Position numbers and translations under genes: made by a program. From positions 2,046,001 through 2,110,000 of the forward strand of contig NZ_JBGKAC010000001.1 of NCBI RefSeq assembly GCF_041361465.1: a stretch of 64,000 nt of DNA, written 5' to 3'. Positions 53,427 to 63,502 of this stretch are shown in pieces; the first letter of the stretch is position 1; each line of letters opens with the position of its first letter. Source of the DNA: Halobaculum sp. MBLA0143 (GTDB lineage Archaea > Halobacteriota > Halobacteria > Halobacteriales > Haloferacaceae). The notes under the pieces were generated by a model. It saw nothing but the letters and a program-made list of their open reading frames with translations, did not search any database and was not told the DNA's origin.

Positions 53427-54554
53427 GGCCGCGGCGACCTCCGGCACCTGGTCGGCGGGCGCGTACACCCCCATCCGCCAGCCGCCCCGGCGGGCCGCTC
53501 GGAGTCCGGACACCAGGTCCGAGGCGTCCTCCAGGCGTTGGACGACACCGTCGACGACGACCCGGCTGTTGGCCTCCTTGAACCGTGGCCGTGAGGGCAC
53601 GTCGACGACGACGGTGTGTTCTTCCACGTCGGCGCGCTCGGCGATCTCTCGTTCTGCGTCGCGTTCGTCCGCGTGGTCCATGTCGACCACCGTCGCCGGC
53701 ACCTCCTCGACGCCGGCCCACACGGCTCGCTTGAACAGATTCCGGTACTCGATCCGACGGCCCAGCTCCGGAACGGACTCCCGGAGTGCGACGAGCAGGT
53801 CGTGGTCGGCCATCCGCCGGAACGCCGCCACGTCCGTGTCCGTCCGTGCCAGGAGTCGCTCGGAGGCGCGTTCCAACATCGCGCCGGCGATCCGAGAGAC
53901 GTGGTGGCGGTAGACGGTCGAGTCCATCAGCGCCCGCGCCAGCAACAACGACTCCGCCGTGGCGACGTTCCCCTCCGCGAGCACGAGCTCCCCGTCTGCG
54001 TACTCCAGCTCCCGGACGAGCCGTTCGTGGTCGATGGTGCCGTACGGCACGCCGGTGTGGTGGGCGTCGCGCACGAGGTAGTCCATCCGGTCGACGTCCA
54101 GCTCCCCGGAGACGAGTTGACCGAGCTCTCCCTCGCCGCGGACGAGCGTGGCGACCCGGTCCGGCGAGAGGTCGTGGTCCCGGAGGACGGCCCCGATCTC
54201 CGTCGTCTGTAGGAGGTCACCCAGTTCGTCGTGGTCCCGACCGGTTCGCCGTTGGATCACCTCCTCCGTCTGGTGGCCGTACGGTCCGTGGCCGACGTCG
54301 TGGACGAGCGCGGCCGCGCGAACGTGGCGAGCGCGGTCCCCTTCGATCCCGAGCGACGACAGCGCGCGCGAGGCGAGGTGGTAGACACCCAACGAGTGTT
54401 CGAACCGCGTGTGTGACGCGGAGGGGTACACGAGCCGGACGGTCGACAGCTGTTTGATGTGGCGGAGTCGTTGGACGGCGTCCGTGTCGAGCAGGTCCGC
54501 GGCGACCGGACAGAGAGTGACGTAGTCGTGGACGGAGTCTTTGATCGCAGTCAC
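53385..54554 (-). CDS. HD-domain phosphohydrolase (SAMHD1/dGTPase-like)
   Basis: 389 residues from GTG 54554. The H...HD...D metal site is laid out as SASHTRFEHSLGVYHLASRA, AALVHDVGHGPYGHQTEE and GELDVDRMDYLVRDAHHTG. This matches SAMHD1-like deoxynucleotide triphosphohydrolases, so dNTP hydrolysis is a reasonable expectation. The C-terminal 130 residues are a second, mixed domain. The final 11 codons are repeated downstream. Confidence 0.9.
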   Translation of the reverse strand: MTAIKDSVHDYVTLCPVAADLLDTDAVQRLRHIKQLSTVRLVYPSASHTRFEHSLGVYHLASRALSSLGIEGDRARHVRAAALVHDVGHGPYGHQTEEVIQRRTGRDHDELGDLLQTTEIGAVLRDHDLSPDRVATLVRGEGELGQLVSGELDVDRMDYLVRDAHHTGVPYGTIDHERLVRELEYADGELVLAEGNVATAESLLLARALMDSTVYRHHVSRIAGAMLERASERLLARTDTDVAAFRRMADHDLLVALRESVPELGRRIEYRNLFKRAVWAGVEEVPATVVDMDHADERDAEREIAERADVEEHTVVVDVPSRPRFKEANSRVVVDGVVQRLEDASDLVSGLRAARRGGWRMGVYAPADQVPEVAAAAVEVLGLPEAAVA

Positions 54555-54633
54555 ACACTCGGGTGGTGGCGGTCGGGTGGAAACTCTGTCGTTGCGGCCG
54601 GGCGCCGTCGGAACGGTTCTGTACCCGTGACAA

Positions 54634-54641
54634 CATTTAAC
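54634..54641 (+). promoter_or_regulatory. TATA box of the rubrerythrin-like mini gene
   Basis: CATTTAAC, 26-33 bp before ATG 54667, predicting a leaderless message. It lends support to this very short gene. Confidence 0.6.
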
Positions 54642-54666
54642 ACGGTACGCGACTCAAGCGCACACG

Positions 54667-54813
54667 ATGTCGCAGCGTCCGTTCGTCTGTGTCGACTGCG
54701 GGTGCAGTGTGAGCGCCGCCTCCTTCCGGGCGGCGTGTCCCGACTGTGGCGGTACTCTCTCCGAGCAGTCGCTCGAGGAGGTACGAGCGGGCGGCCAGTA
54801 CCGCGAGGCGTAG
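54667..54813 (+). CDS. Mini zinc-ribbon (rubrerythrin-like domain) protein, 48 aa
   Basis: Reads FVCVDCGCSVSAASFRAACP followed by DCGGTLSEQS: paired CxxC motifs (CVDC, CPDC) form a rubredoxin/rubrerythrin-like knuckle that binds zinc or iron. A short acidic helix ends the protein. A promoter at the correct distance and compact motif spacing make it a real gene despite its size. Role unknown. Confidence 0.75.
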   Translation: MSQRPFVCVDCGCSVSAASFRAACPDCGGTLSEQSLEEVRAGGQYREA

Positions 54814-54861
54814 CGAGTTCGGTCGACAACGCTCTTCTCCGTGTGGCTCGGACGTGACCGC

Positions 54862-55242
54862 GTGAGCGACGACACAGCCACCGACGGGGACGACCCGACC
54901 GCGATCGACACGGTCGCGGTGACGGTCGCGGACGTGGTCGCGGCCGTAGAGGCGCGCGACCGGAACCGCCGGGACACGGTGTTGCGGATCACCCCGCCGT
55001 TCGCCGGCCGGATGCGCGCCAGACTCCACGTCGACGGCACGGAAGCGACGTACGACGAGCCCGCACCGCTCCACGTCCACCCCCGGAGGTTCGTGACGGA
55101 CGTGCCGCCGTACCCCGGGAGCGACCCGGAGACGTGGCGCTCTCGGGTCGCGGACTCGCTGCGAGAGACGACGACACTCGACACCGACCACGGGGAGGTC
55201 ACCGTCCGCGTGGTCGGTCTCGGTGCGTCTACAGCCGAGTGA
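54862..55242 (+). CDS. Conserved hypothetical protein (126 aa)
   Basis: GTG 54862 (VSDDTATDG) is favoured over GTG 54841. The body shows an alpha/beta pattern: DVVAAVEARDRNRRDTVLRI, then PPFAGRMRARLHV and the HVHPRRFVTDVPPYP segment. It resembles uncharacterised haloarchaeal proteins. Its 3' end overlaps the convergent cold-shock gene by 14 bases. Confidence 0.7.
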   Translation: MSDDTATDGDDPTAIDTVAVTVADVVAAVEARDRNRRDTVLRITPPFAGRMRARLHVDGTEATYDEPAPLHVHPRRFVTDVPPYPGSDPETWRSRVADSLRETTTLDTDHGEVTVRVVGLGASTAE

Positions 55243-55423
55243 GTTCCTTGGCTCGCGGTCCCTTCTCTGCCTGTTCGATCTCGAACTCCACCTCCTGCCC
55301 CTCCTCTAGGTCGGGGCCGCCGACGTCTTCCATGTGGAAGAACACGTCCTCGTCGGCGTCGTCCGTCTCGATGAAGCCGTAACCACCCGTGTCGTTGAAG
55401 AACGCGACCGTCCCTTGCGCCAT
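55229..55423 (-). CDS. cspA: Cold-shock domain protein
   Basis: 64 residues forming a single OB-fold that binds single-stranded RNA or DNA. RNP1-like GGYGFIETD and RNP2-like DVFFHMEDV are clear, with AQGTVAFFNDT at the start and GPRAKELTRL at the end. AGATATTTGTGG about 45 bp upstream is the probable promoter. Normal length. Confidence 0.95.
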   Translation of the reverse strand: MAQGTVAFFNDTGGYGFIETDDADEDVFFHMEDVGGPDLEEGQEVEFEIEQAEKGPRAKELTRL

Positions 55424-55684
55424 TCGCTGATACCTCACCGGGAACGTCTCCGCCGAACCACAAATATCTACGGGCCGACTCGCCGGCAGTTTTCGGCCGT
55501 GGGGCAGACCTCGATACAGACTGGGAGCGCGCTCGGGGTCTGTCGGGCACGAGCGAACCCGCACCCGGCTGCGTTCGCCCGGTTCACGGAGAGCGGTAGG
55601 GACTCGGCGCCGATCCACGACTCTCGGGAGGCCGGTGATCGACGGCTCGCCGAGTTTATCCCGCTCGGTCGTGGAGTCGGTCGT

Positions 55685-56323
55685 ATGAGCGAGACGAGCC
55701 GCGTGCCGGCGGACTGCCCGGCCTGCGGGACGGAGACGGTCCACGAACTGCTGAAGCCCGGGGGCCAGGCGACGGTGCGGTGTACGGAGTGTGACCACAC
55801 ACACAAGACGGAGCTGTCGGAGCCGGAGACGACGGAGGTGGAGGTGATCGTCTCCCAGGACGGGGAGTCCTGGCCGACGACGACGACCGTCGAGCCGGAC
55901 GAGGAGTTCGCCGTCGGCGACGAGTTCGTCGCCGAGACCAGCGAGGCGATCCAACAGGTCCGGGTGACGAGCGTCGAGGTGGAGAAGGGTCGCGCGGAGT
56001 CGGCGACCGCCGAGACGGCAGAGACCGTCTGGACCCGATCCGTCGACAACGTCGGTGTCGACATGACGATCCACCCGAACGACGGCCGGAAGCGAGAGAG
56101 CCGGAGCGAGAAGCTGTACGTCCCCGGGGAGTACGAGTTCGCCGTCGGGGCCGCGGAGACGTTCGGCGACGAGGAGGTGGAGATCGTCGGCGTCCACGTC
56201 CGCGACGACGCCGACGGCTACCCGTACGACAAAGCCGACTCCGAGGGCCAGAGCGTGTTCGCCAAAGACGTGAAACGAGTGTTCGCCCGCGACCAGGTGA
56301 CGAGCGCCTGGTCCGGGTGGTAG
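55685..56323 (+). CDS. HVO_0476-type zinc-finger protein
   Basis: 212 residues from ATG 55685, which lies about 28 bp after a GTTTATCCC box. The N-terminal zinc ribbon (CPACGTETVHELL, then CTECDHTHK) is followed by strand-rich regions (TTTTVEPDEEFAVGDEFV, IQQVRVTSVEVEKGRA). The protein type is conserved in haloarchaea next to radB, as here. Function unknown; a nucleic-acid-linked role is suggested by the ribbon and neighbour only. Confidence 0.85.
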   Translation: MSETSRVPADCPACGTETVHELLKPGGQATVRCTECDHTHKTELSEPETTEVEVIVSQDGESWPTTTTVEPDEEFAVGDEFVAETSEAIQQVRVTSVEVEKGRAESATAETAETVWTRSVDNVGVDMTIHPNDGRKRESRSEKLYVPGEYEFAVGAAETFGDEEVEIVGVHVRDDADGYPYDKADSEGQSVFAKDVKRVFARDQVTSAWSGW

Positions 56324-57025
56324 CTACGGCTCCGCGTCCGTCGCGTCCTCGATCCCGGCGTCCGTGATTCGGAAGCGGGCGCGCTCGCCGGCCGGCTCCG
56401 AGCGGTGTTTCTCCACGGTCGCACGGCGGTTGCCGCCGCGGAACCGTTCCAGCCGGACGACCACGCCGGTCCAGTGTTCCAGCGTGTTCCCGCCCAGCGG
56501 CCGCGTCCGGTCGCTCTCCGGGTCGGAGAACACCTGGTTGGTGACGATCACCGCGAGGTCGTGGCGACGGGCGAGCGACAGGAGGTGAGTCACCTGGCGG
56601 CCGACCGCCCGCAGCGTGTCGCCTTCCGACCCTTCGGCCGTGCGTTCGAGGCGGTAGAAGCCGGTCGCAGAGTCCAACACGATCAGTCCGACCTGCTCGG
56701 CGAACGCCTCCGTGTCGCGGACGGCCTCCGCCTGCTCGTCGAAGTCCGTCGCCTCCGTGACGATGAGCCGTTCCGCGACCGTCTCGACGGACGCCTCGTC
56801 CGTGCGGGCGGCGACGATGTCTCGGAACCGCGCCACGGACAGGTCCTCCGTGTCGACGTACAACACCCGCTCGCCGTCGACGGCAGCCGCCGCCGCGACC
56901 GTCAGCGCGACGTTCGTCTTCCCGGAGGCCGGCGGCCCGTACAACTGGGTGACGACACCCCGTTCTACCCCGCCGCCCAACAGGTCGTCGAACGCGTCAC
57001 AGCCGGTCGTGAGCAGGTCAGACAC
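56324..57025 (-). CDS. radB: DNA repair and recombination protein RadB
   Basis: 233 residues. RecA-family ATPase without the N-terminal DNA-binding domain of RadA; acts as a recombination mediator. Walker A is LYGPPASGKTNVAL and Walker B VGLIVLDSATGFYRL. GTG 57025 fits the family start (VSDLLTTGCDAFDDLLGGG); a TTG 27 bases upstream is also open. It meets the convergent zinc-finger gene tail to tail with no spacer. Confidence 0.94.
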   Translation of the reverse strand: MSDLLTTGCDAFDDLLGGGVERGVVTQLYGPPASGKTNVALTVAAAAAVDGERVLYVDTEDLSVARFRDIVAARTDEASVETVAERLIVTEATDFDEQAEAVRDTEAFAEQVGLIVLDSATGFYRLERTAEGSEGDTLRAVGRQVTHLLSLARRHDLAVIVTNQVFSDPESDRTRPLGGNTLEHWTGVVVRLERFRGGNRRATVEKHRSEPAGERARFRITDAGIEDATDAEP

Positions 57026-57130
57026 GGAATCGAGTGGGTCGTGCCGGTACAAGAACCTCCCGGACGGTGTGTACAGCGACGACTTGAGTCTCGGGAAACC
57101 TCAAGTCGGCAGCCGGAGTAGCGGGCGGCC

Positions 57131-58123
57131 GTGAGCCGATACACGACAGCTCTGACGATACTGTTGGTCGTCCTGGCCGGCTGTGCTGGCGGGAACTCCG
57201 TCCAGACCGGCGCAGAGTCCGGTGCCGGCGGCGGCTTCACCCTCACCGGCGAGGCCGACGCCGCCCGCGCGACGCCCGTGGAGTCGGGCGCGGCCGACGG
57301 TGCCGAGTACGGCGCCGCCGACGACACCGCACAGGTCGATCGGGGCCGCGAGCTGATCCGAACCGCACGGGTGGGGATCGTCGTCGACGACTTCGAGACC
57401 GCCCGCGAGCGGCTGGCGGCGTACGCCGAGTCCACCGGCGGGTTCGTCGGCGACTCCACCCGTCGCGTCGAGGGAGCGGGCAACCGGACCTGGACGGTGG
57501 GTCGCGTGACGCTCCGGGTTCCGACGAGCAACTACACGGAGGCGCTGGCGGTGGTCAACGAGACCGGGGAGGTGCGGGCCTCCGAGCAGTCCACCCGGGA
57601 CGTGACCGACCAAGTGGTGGATCTGGAGGCACGCCTGGAGAACCTCCGAGAGGAACGCGACCAGCTGCGGGCGCTCTACCGCCGAGCGAACACGACGGAG
57701 GACGTGCTCGCCGTACAACAGGAGCTGTCGCGGGTCCAGACGGAGATCGAACGCACGGAAGCACAGCTCCAACAGTTGGAACGACAGGTGGCGTTCACGA
57801 CGATCACCGTCGAGATCCGTGAGCCGCGGCCGGACCCCCCCGACGACCTCGGGACGGCGTGGTACGACACCCCCGTCACGAGCGCGTTCCTGGAGTCGAT
57901 CGACGGTGTCGTGGTGTTCCTCCAGAGCACGGTCGTGTTGACGGCGTACGCGCTGCCGTACCTGGTCGTCGTCGGGCTGCCGCTGGGAGGCGGACTGTAC
58001 GCAGTCCGGCGATACCGTCGTCGCCCGACGACGGAGTCGACGGCGAACGGCACGGGGACGGCCGACGGCGACTCCGGCGGCACCGTCGACCTAGAGAACG
58101 AGCCGGACGACGACGACAACTGA
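57131..58123 (+). CDS. DUF4349-type lipoprotein with coiled coil
   Basis: 330 residues from GTG 57131. Signal with lipobox LAGC (VVLAGCAGG). A DUF4349 domain spans about 70-250: LIRTARVGIVVDDFETARER, VTLRVPTSNYTEALAVV, then a coiled coil (VVDLEARLENLREERDQLRA and onward). A C-terminal transmembrane helix (about 268-292) is followed by a basic then acidic tail. The lipid at one end and the helix at the other would hold the domain at the membrane outside. Function unknown. Confidence 0.88.
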   Translation: MSRYTTALTILLVVLAGCAGGNSVQTGAESGAGGGFTLTGEADAARATPVESGAADGAEYGAADDTAQVDRGRELIRTARVGIVVDDFETARERLAAYAESTGGFVGDSTRRVEGAGNRTWTVGRVTLRVPTSNYTEALAVVNETGEVRASEQSTRDVTDQVVDLEARLENLREERDQLRALYRRANTTEDVLAVQQELSRVQTEIERTEAQLQQLERQVAFTTITVEIREPRPDPPDDLGTAWYDTPVTSAFLESIDGVVVFLQSTVVLTAYALPYLVVVGLPLGGGLYAVRRYRRRPTTESTANGTGTADGDSGGTVDLENEPDDDDN

Positions 58124-58329
58124 GACCACCCCGACGACTCGGCGACCGAGACCACCCCGACCACAAGCTATTTTCCGACGCTGTCCCGACGGCCGGGTGC
58201 GGGGACGGAACTACTCTCTCCACACCCACACACTCACCGTCCCCGGCCGCCGTGAGCGTCCGACCGGCGGAGCCGGTCACGACGACCGATAGCCTGTCAC
58301 TTACGTGACCGGGCACCGACTGGCCGGCG

Positions 58330-60555
58330 ATGGCCGTTCCCGAGCCGACACCGGTCCCCTTAGAGACCCACTACGACCTGACGAGAGTCGGATCGACCGC
58401 CCTCTCTCCGGACGGCGACCGCGTCGCCTTCACCGCCGTCGAGGCCGACCCGGACGAAGAGGAGAACGTCACCTCGTTGTTCGTCGTCCCGACGGACGGT
58501 TCGCGGGCGCCACACCGACTCACCCGCGTCGACGGCGCCAGCAGCCCCGCCTGGGGCCCCGACGGCGACCGACTCGCCTTCCTGGCGACCCGCGAGGAAG
58601 ACACCGACCGGCGGGTGGGACACGACACGGACGAGACGGACGACGACACGGCGGCGGACACCGCCGACGTAGACGACGCCGGCGACGACACGGACGAGAC
58701 AGACCCCGACGACACGGACACGGGCGACAGCGCGGGCGGCGACGAGCCGACACCACAGGTCTGGCTGTTCGACCTGGCGCTCGGCGGCGACGCCCGCCAG
58801 GTGACGGCGTTCGCGGAGGGCGCCCGGTCGTTCGACTGGGGGCCGGCGGGCGACCGACTCGTCGTCGCCGCCCGCGACCCGACCGAGGAGGAACGGGCGT
58901 ACCTGGACAGCCGCGAGGACGGCGGGCCGGTCGAGACGGAACGACTCCAACACAAGCTCGACGGGGTGGGCTACCTCGACACGGTGGACACCTACCTCCA
59001 CGTCGTCGAACTGGACGGCGAGACGGAGCGACTCGACGACGCCTACGGCGCGAACGGGGCGTTCGGCGAACTGTACGGGCTCCAGCCGGCGTGGGGCGAC
59101 GGCGGCCGGATCGCCTTCCTCTCGTGTCGGGGCGACCGACCGGACGACACGCTGGCGACCGACGTGTACACGATCCGGCCGGACGGCTCTGCTCTCCGGC
59201 GGGAGACGGACGGCGACGTCGCCGCGTCGGCGCCGGAGTGGGACCCGACGGGCGACCGGCTCGCGTTCGTCGGACGCGACCCGGAGAACTGGTGTATCCC
59301 GGCGCAGGTGTACGTCACCGGACCGGACGGCCCGCGGCCGCTGACGGCGGATCTCGACCGGACGGCCGGCGGCCGGTTCCACTGGACCGACGAGTCGACG
59401 CTCGTCGGCCAGATCGGCGACGAGGGGCGGACGCGGCTCGTCCGGGTGGGAACGGACGGGACGGTCGAACGGATCTTCGAGGCCCAGGGCACCGACCGCG
59501 CGCTCGCGGGGTTCGAGTACGGCGACGACCGGTGTGCGTTCGTGTTGTCCGACCCGTCGGACGGGCGGGACGTGTTCGCCGTCGACACGGCGGACCTGGA
59601 CGCGACGACGGAGCCAGCGTCACTCACCCGGCTGTCGGCCACCGACGAGTCGTTCCTCGCCGACCACTCCACGCCGGAGGTTCGGCGAGTGTCCTGGGAG
59701 AGTGACGACGCGGAGATCGAGGGCATCGTGTACAGCGATCCGGCGGTCGACCTCTCCGAGGGCGATCACCCAGTCGTCGTCGCCATCCACGGCGGTCCGG
59801 TGAGCTACGACGAGCCGGAGTTCTCACACGCCCACACCGTGTTGACCTCGCGGGGGTACGTCGTGTTCCGCCCGAACTACCGGGGCGGCTCCTCGTACGG
59901 CCGCGAGTTCGCCGAGACGCTGCGTGGCCAGTGGGGCACCCACGAGGTGACGGACATCGTCACCGGGGTGGAGTCGTTGGTCGACCGCGGCTGGGTCGAC
60001 CCCGACCGTGTGTTCGGCTACGGCTTCTCGTACGGCGGGATCGCACAGGGGTTCCTCGTCACGCAGACGGACCTGTTCACCGCCGCCGCCCCCGAGCACG
60101 GGATCTACGACCTCCGGGCGTCGTTCGGCGCCGACGACAGCCACGCGCTGGTGAGCGACGAGTTCGGCCTGCCGTGGGAGGAGCCGGAGACGTACGACGC
60201 CGCTTCCGCGATCACGGACGCCGGCGAGATCGACACCCCCCTGCTCGTCGCCGCCGGCGGCCGCGACTGGCGGTGTCCGCCCAGCCAGTCCGAACAGCTG
60301 TACGTCGCCGCCCGGAAACAGGACGTACCCGCGCGGCTCGTCGTCTACGAGGACGAACACCACAACGTCGGCGAGCCGGAGCGGGCGATCCACCGGATGG
60401 AGGAGGTGTTGGCGTGGTACGAACGGTTCGACCCCGCCGTCGACGGAGACGGTGAGGATCCGCACGGGCGGAGTGAGGACGACGACGCGGACGACGCCAC
60501 AGACGAAGACGACACAGACGGCGACACCGGCGGTGCCGAGGAGTCGGGAGCGTAG
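58330..60555 (+). CDS. S9-family prolyl-oligopeptidase-type serine peptidase
   Basis: 741 residues, cytosolic. A beta-propeller gate (about 15-450) with an unusually acidic insert near 95-140 precedes the peptidase domain. That domain shows HPVVVAIHGGPVSYDEPEFS, nucleophile FGYGFSYGGIAQGF and the catalytic histidine in DEHHNVGEPERAIHRM. Domain layout matches acylaminoacyl peptidases/dipeptidyl peptidases. The last 40 residues are an Asp-rich tail. Confidence 0.92.
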   Translation: MAVPEPTPVPLETHYDLTRVGSTALSPDGDRVAFTAVEADPDEEENVTSLFVVPTDGSRAPHRLTRVDGASSPAWGPDGDRLAFLATREEDTDRRVGHDTDETDDDTAADTADVDDAGDDTDETDPDDTDTGDSAGGDEPTPQVWLFDLALGGDARQVTAFAEGARSFDWGPAGDRLVVAARDPTEEERAYLDSREDGGPVETERLQHKLDGVGYLDTVDTYLHVVELDGETERLDDAYGANGAFGELYGLQPAWGDGGRIAFLSCRGDRPDDTLATDVYTIRPDGSALRRETDGDVAASAPEWDPTGDRLAFVGRDPENWCIPAQVYVTGPDGPRPLTADLDRTAGGRFHWTDESTLVGQIGDEGRTRLVRVGTDGTVERIFEAQGTDRALAGFEYGDDRCAFVLSDPSDGRDVFAVDTADLDATTEPASLTRLSATDESFLADHSTPEVRRVSWESDDAEIEGIVYSDPAVDLSEGDHPVVVAIHGGPVSYDEPEFSHAHTVLTSRGYVVFRPNYRGGSSYGREFAETLRGQWGTHEVTDIVTGVESLVDRGWVDPDRVFGYGFSYGGIAQGFLVTQTDLFTAAAPEHGIYDLRASFGADDSHALVSDEFGLPWEEPETYDAASAITDAGEIDTPLLVAAGGRDWRCPPSQSEQLYVAARKQDVPARLVVYEDEHHNVGEPERAIHRMEEVLAWYERFDPAVDGDGEDPHGRSEDDDADDATDEDDTDGDTGGAEESGA

Positions 60556-60558
60556 CGG

Positions 60559-61671
60559 CTACAACACCAAGTCCCGACACAGCGCGTCGAACTCTCCGTC
60601 GCCTGCGAGCCGGCGCTGCCGTGCGGCGCCGGACTCCCGCTCTAACAGCTCAACGAGCGCGTCCGTGCCCAGTCGGTCCGTCTCCCGTTCGACGTGGTCC
60701 GGCAGCGTGACGAGGCTGTCCCCGTCGCGGTCGAGGAAGTCCGCGTCGTGGCCGTACCGCATCGCGCGCCACTTGTTCTCGTCTAGGAGCTCCCGGCGGA
60801 GCCCGCGGCCGTCGCGGTCGACATCGACGGTCGGCGGGGCCGTCGGCTGCGTCTCGTCTTCGTACCGCTCGGCGAGGTCGACGACGAGCGCCCGGACGTA
60901 CTCCGCGACGGTCGTGACGACATCGGGGTCGGACTGGCCGTCTGGCACGCGCACCTCGACGGTGCCGTGTTCCGTGTGGGGTCGCACGTCGAACCAGAGC
61001 TCTCCTCGGTCGCGGACGCGGTCGGCCTCCAGCATCCGGCGCTCGAACCGGCGGAACGACTCGAAGTCGTCGAACCGGGTCGGGACGCCGGTGTTGGGCA
61101 GCGCCTCGAAGATCTTCGCCCGGGCGGACGCGAGCCCGGTGTCGAACCCGTTCCAGAACGGGGAGTTGGCACAGAGCGCCAGGAGCGGGCCGAGGAACCA
61201 CCGGGCTTGGTTGGCGACCCACACCGCCTTGTCCGCGTCGTCGACGCCGACGTGGACGTGGACGCCGGCGGTCGTGTTGCGGTGTTGGGGGAACTGGATG
61301 CGATCGAGCTGCGAGCGGTAGCGGGGCTTCTCCGCGTGGTCGAGCTCCCGCCACCGAGCGGCGGGGTGGAGGCCGGCGCCGGCAATCCGGTAGCCGTCGG
61401 CGGCGGCGTGGTCGACGAGCGCGTCGCGCGTCTCGTGCACCTCTGTGGCGATCCGGTCGGGGGTCGGCGTCTCGATCGTCGGCGTCTGCGTCTCGATCGT
61501 GAACGCGAACAGCTCGTGTGCGAGACGGTCGGCGAGCCGGGCGGGTGGCTCCCGGTCACCGTACACCAGGTCGTCGATCCCGGCGGTCGGTCGGCCGGCG
61601 TCGTCGACGATGTAGAACTCCTCTTCGACACCGAGACTGCCAGTGCGTGTGAACGCCTCCGACCCTTCCAT
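60559..61671 (-). CDS. gshA: Glutamate-cysteine ligase
   Basis: 370 residues. Makes gamma-glutamylcysteine, the main low-molecular thiol of haloarchaea. GCS2-type motifs are present: [13 protein letters not shown], then [20 protein letters not shown] and [17 protein letters not shown] 61671 is preferred over ATG 61692 because a GGTATTT box lies about 30 bp before it but only 10 bp before the latter. Faces the peptidase gene tail to tail. Confidence 0.9.
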   Translation of the reverse strand: MEGSEAFTRTGSLGVEEEFYIVDDAGRPTAGIDDLVYGDREPPARLADRLAHELFAFTIETQTPTIETPTPDRIATEVHETRDALVDHAAADGYRIAGAGLHPAARWRELDHAEKPRYRSQLDRIQFPQHRNTTAGVHVHVGVDDADKAVWVANQARWFLGPLLALCANSPFWNGFDTGLASARAKIFEALPNTGVPTRFDDFESFRRFERRMLEADRVRDRGELWFDVRPHTEHGTVEVRVPDGQSDPDVVTTVAEYVRALVVDLAERYEDETQPTAPPTVDVDRDGRGLRRELLDENKWRAMRYGHDADFLDRDGDSLVTLPDHVERETDRLGTDALVELLERESGAARQRRLAGDGEFDALCRDLVL

Positions 61672-61770
61672 CGCTGTGTGGTTCGGCGGCATCACTGAAA
61701 TACCCCCTGACTCGGCCACCGTCGGCGACGGAGCTTCTTTGAGTGTTCGGCCCGACCCGCCGAGAGACGG

Positions 61771-62349
61771 ATGACAGACGACGACCCAACGGACGGGAAC
61801 GTGGTCGACGGGCCGCCCGCGAGCGACGGCCACGAGCCGGCAGACACGGAGTTCGGCCGGATCATGGAGAAGTTCGCCGGCTCGCCCGGCCAGCAGACGG
61901 TGGTGAGACTCCTGTTGGAGCGGGGGTTCTCCGTCAACGCGGACGGCCGGGTCGTCTCCGGCGGCATCGAGATCCCGGACACGGGGATCGCCCGCGAGGC
62001 GGACGTCGACCGGCGTGTCGTGGACGCCACCACCGACGCGATCCTCCAGGACGACGAACTCCGGCGGATCTTCCGGAACATCACGGCCGTCCCGAGTCTG
62101 ATGGATCTCGCGCCCGTGCTCGGGCTGACCGTGCTGACGGTGGAGGTGGGGGAGCCGGAGGCGGCCGGCGTCGTCGCGGAGATCACCGGGCTGCTCGCCG
62201 AGCGAGACGTCCCGCTGCGACAGGTGCTGTCGGACGATCCGGAGTTCGCCGACGAGCCGGAGCTGTACCTCATCACGGACCGCGAGGTGCCCGGAGAGCT
62301 CCTCGTCGAGATCCGAGAGCTGTCGTACGTCCGGAGCGTCGAGTTCTGA
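61771..62349 (+). CDS. ACT-domain regulator of amino-acid metabolism
   Basis: 192 residues. An N-terminal winged-helix-like part ([20 protein letters not shown], then [17 protein letters not shown]) precedes an ACT domain ([35 protein letters not shown]). Archaeal proteins of this layout are predicted ligand-responsive transcription regulators. Ligand unknown; it lies 99 bp from gshA, which is divergent. Confidence 0.85.
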   Translation: MTDDDPTDGNVVDGPPASDGHEPADTEFGRIMEKFAGSPGQQTVVRLLLERGFSVNADGRVVSGGIEIPDTGIAREADVDRRVVDATTDAILQDDELRRIFRNITAVPSLMDLAPVLGLTVLTVEVGEPEAAGVVAEITGLLAERDVPLRQVLSDDPEFADEPELYLITDREVPGELLVEIRELSYVRSVEF

Positions 62350-62393
62350 CCGGGAGCAGAACGCACTTGCGCCTCCGGACCGAGTCGTCGGGC

Positions 62394-63032
62394 GTGGAGC
62401 CGTACCGCACTGTCGCCGAGCGCGCGACCGCGAGCTTCGAGGTTCGCGGCTCGGAGTTCCTGGGTCACGTCGCGCCGGCGAGCGACCCCGGGGCCGCCGA
62501 GTCGTTCGTCGAGACCGTCCGGACGGAGTACGACGACGCCACCCACAACGTCCCCGTCTACCGGGTGCCCGCTGACGGGGAGTCGGGCGCCGAGGTCGGT
62601 GACACCCCGACCGGGGGCGGGCTGCTCCGAGAGTACGAGAGCGACGACGGGGAGCCGTCCGGCTCGGCGGGCAAGCCGGCGCTGAACGTGCTCCAGCAAC
62701 GAGACCTCCGTAGTCTCGTCTGTGTCGTCACGCGCTACTACGGCGGGACGAACCTCGGCGTCGGCGGGCTGGCCCGAGCGTACTCTCGGGCGGTCAAAGA
62801 CGCCGTCGACGCCGCCGGCGTGACGGAGCGGCGCCCGCGCGAGCGGTTCGCCGTGACCGTCGCGTACGACGACTCCGGGACGGTCCGGGGGTTGTTGGAG
62901 GGTGCCGACGCGGAGTTCGAGGCGGCGTACGCCGAGCGGGTCGCGTTCGACGTGGCCGCGCCGACGGAGACGGCCGCCGGGCTGCGCGACCGGATCAGGT
63001 CCGCCACCTCCGGCCGGGCGGAGATCGACTGA
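62394..63032 (+). CDS. YigZ/IMPACT-family protein
   Basis: 212 residues from GTG 62394. The IMPACT core reads [44 protein letters not shown] and [20 protein letters not shown], all diagnostic. Family members bind RNA or ribosome-linked factors; the archaeal role is not established. It may be co-transcribed with the ACT-domain gene 44 bases before. Confidence 0.92.
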   Translation: MEPYRTVAERATASFEVRGSEFLGHVAPASDPGAAESFVETVRTEYDDATHNVPVYRVPADGESGAEVGDTPTGGGLLREYESDDGEPSGSAGKPALNVLQQRDLRSLVCVVTRYYGGTNLGVGGLARAYSRAVKDAVDAAGVTERRPRERFAVTVAYDDSGTVRGLLEGADAEFEAAYAERVAFDVAAPTETAAGLRDRIRSATSGRAEID

Positions 63033-63039
63033 CCGACGA

Positions 63040-63402
63040 CTACGGCTGTTCGTTCAGCTTCGTCCGGGCGATGCTCACGCCGGTCGGCGCGATGATCAGT
63101 TGGTCGTCACCCTTCCGGACGATGTCGCCGTCCACCTCCTTGGTCACCTGGCGGAGCTCGTCGATCAGGTGCTCGGTCGTCCCGTCGGAGGTGGAGTGGC
63201 GGGTGATGTCGGCGATGACGAAGTCACCGTCGTAGACCGCGTCTTTGATCTCGATCACGTCCGTCTGGTCACCCAGTTCCGCGATGTGGACCTGCATCGC
63301 CGCCGTCCCCCGTTGCGTGTCGAAGTCCTCGGCCTCGAGTTCCACGTAGTCCCCGGCGGACCGCCCGTCTTCCCCGCCGAGAATCTTGCTCATGATCCCC
63401 AT
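63040..63402 (-). CDS. sepF: Cell-division protein SepF (archaeal)
   Basis: 120 residues. Membrane anchor for FtsZ rings in archaea, as shown in Haloferax. The N-terminal amphipathic membrane-targeting helix (MGIMSKILGG) is followed by the SepF core: GTAAMQVHIAEL, DGDFVIADITRH, the LIDELRQVTKEVDGDIVRKG helix-strand and the DDQLIIAPTGVSIART end. Has its own promoter and is divergent from the last gene of the window. Confidence 0.94.
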   Translation of the reverse strand: MGIMSKILGGEDGRSAGDYVELEAEDFDTQRGTAAMQVHIAELGDQTDVIEIKDAVYDGDFVIADITRHSTSDGTTEHLIDELRQVTKEVDGDIVRKGDDQLIIAPTGVSIARTKLNEQP

Positions 63403-63423
63403 ACTCCACCCACGGGTACGGCG

Positions 63424-63435
63424 GTGTTAAGAACT
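63424..63435 (-). promoter_or_regulatory. sepF core promoter
   Basis: AGTTCTTAACAC on the minus strand, 22-33 bp before ATG 63402, implying a leaderless transcript. Confidence 0.6.
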
Positions 63436-63502
63436 TACGTCAGACACACACGAGTCACGGCGAGCGAAACCCCTACGACGCTGCGTCGCCGACGGACGGA
63501 CG

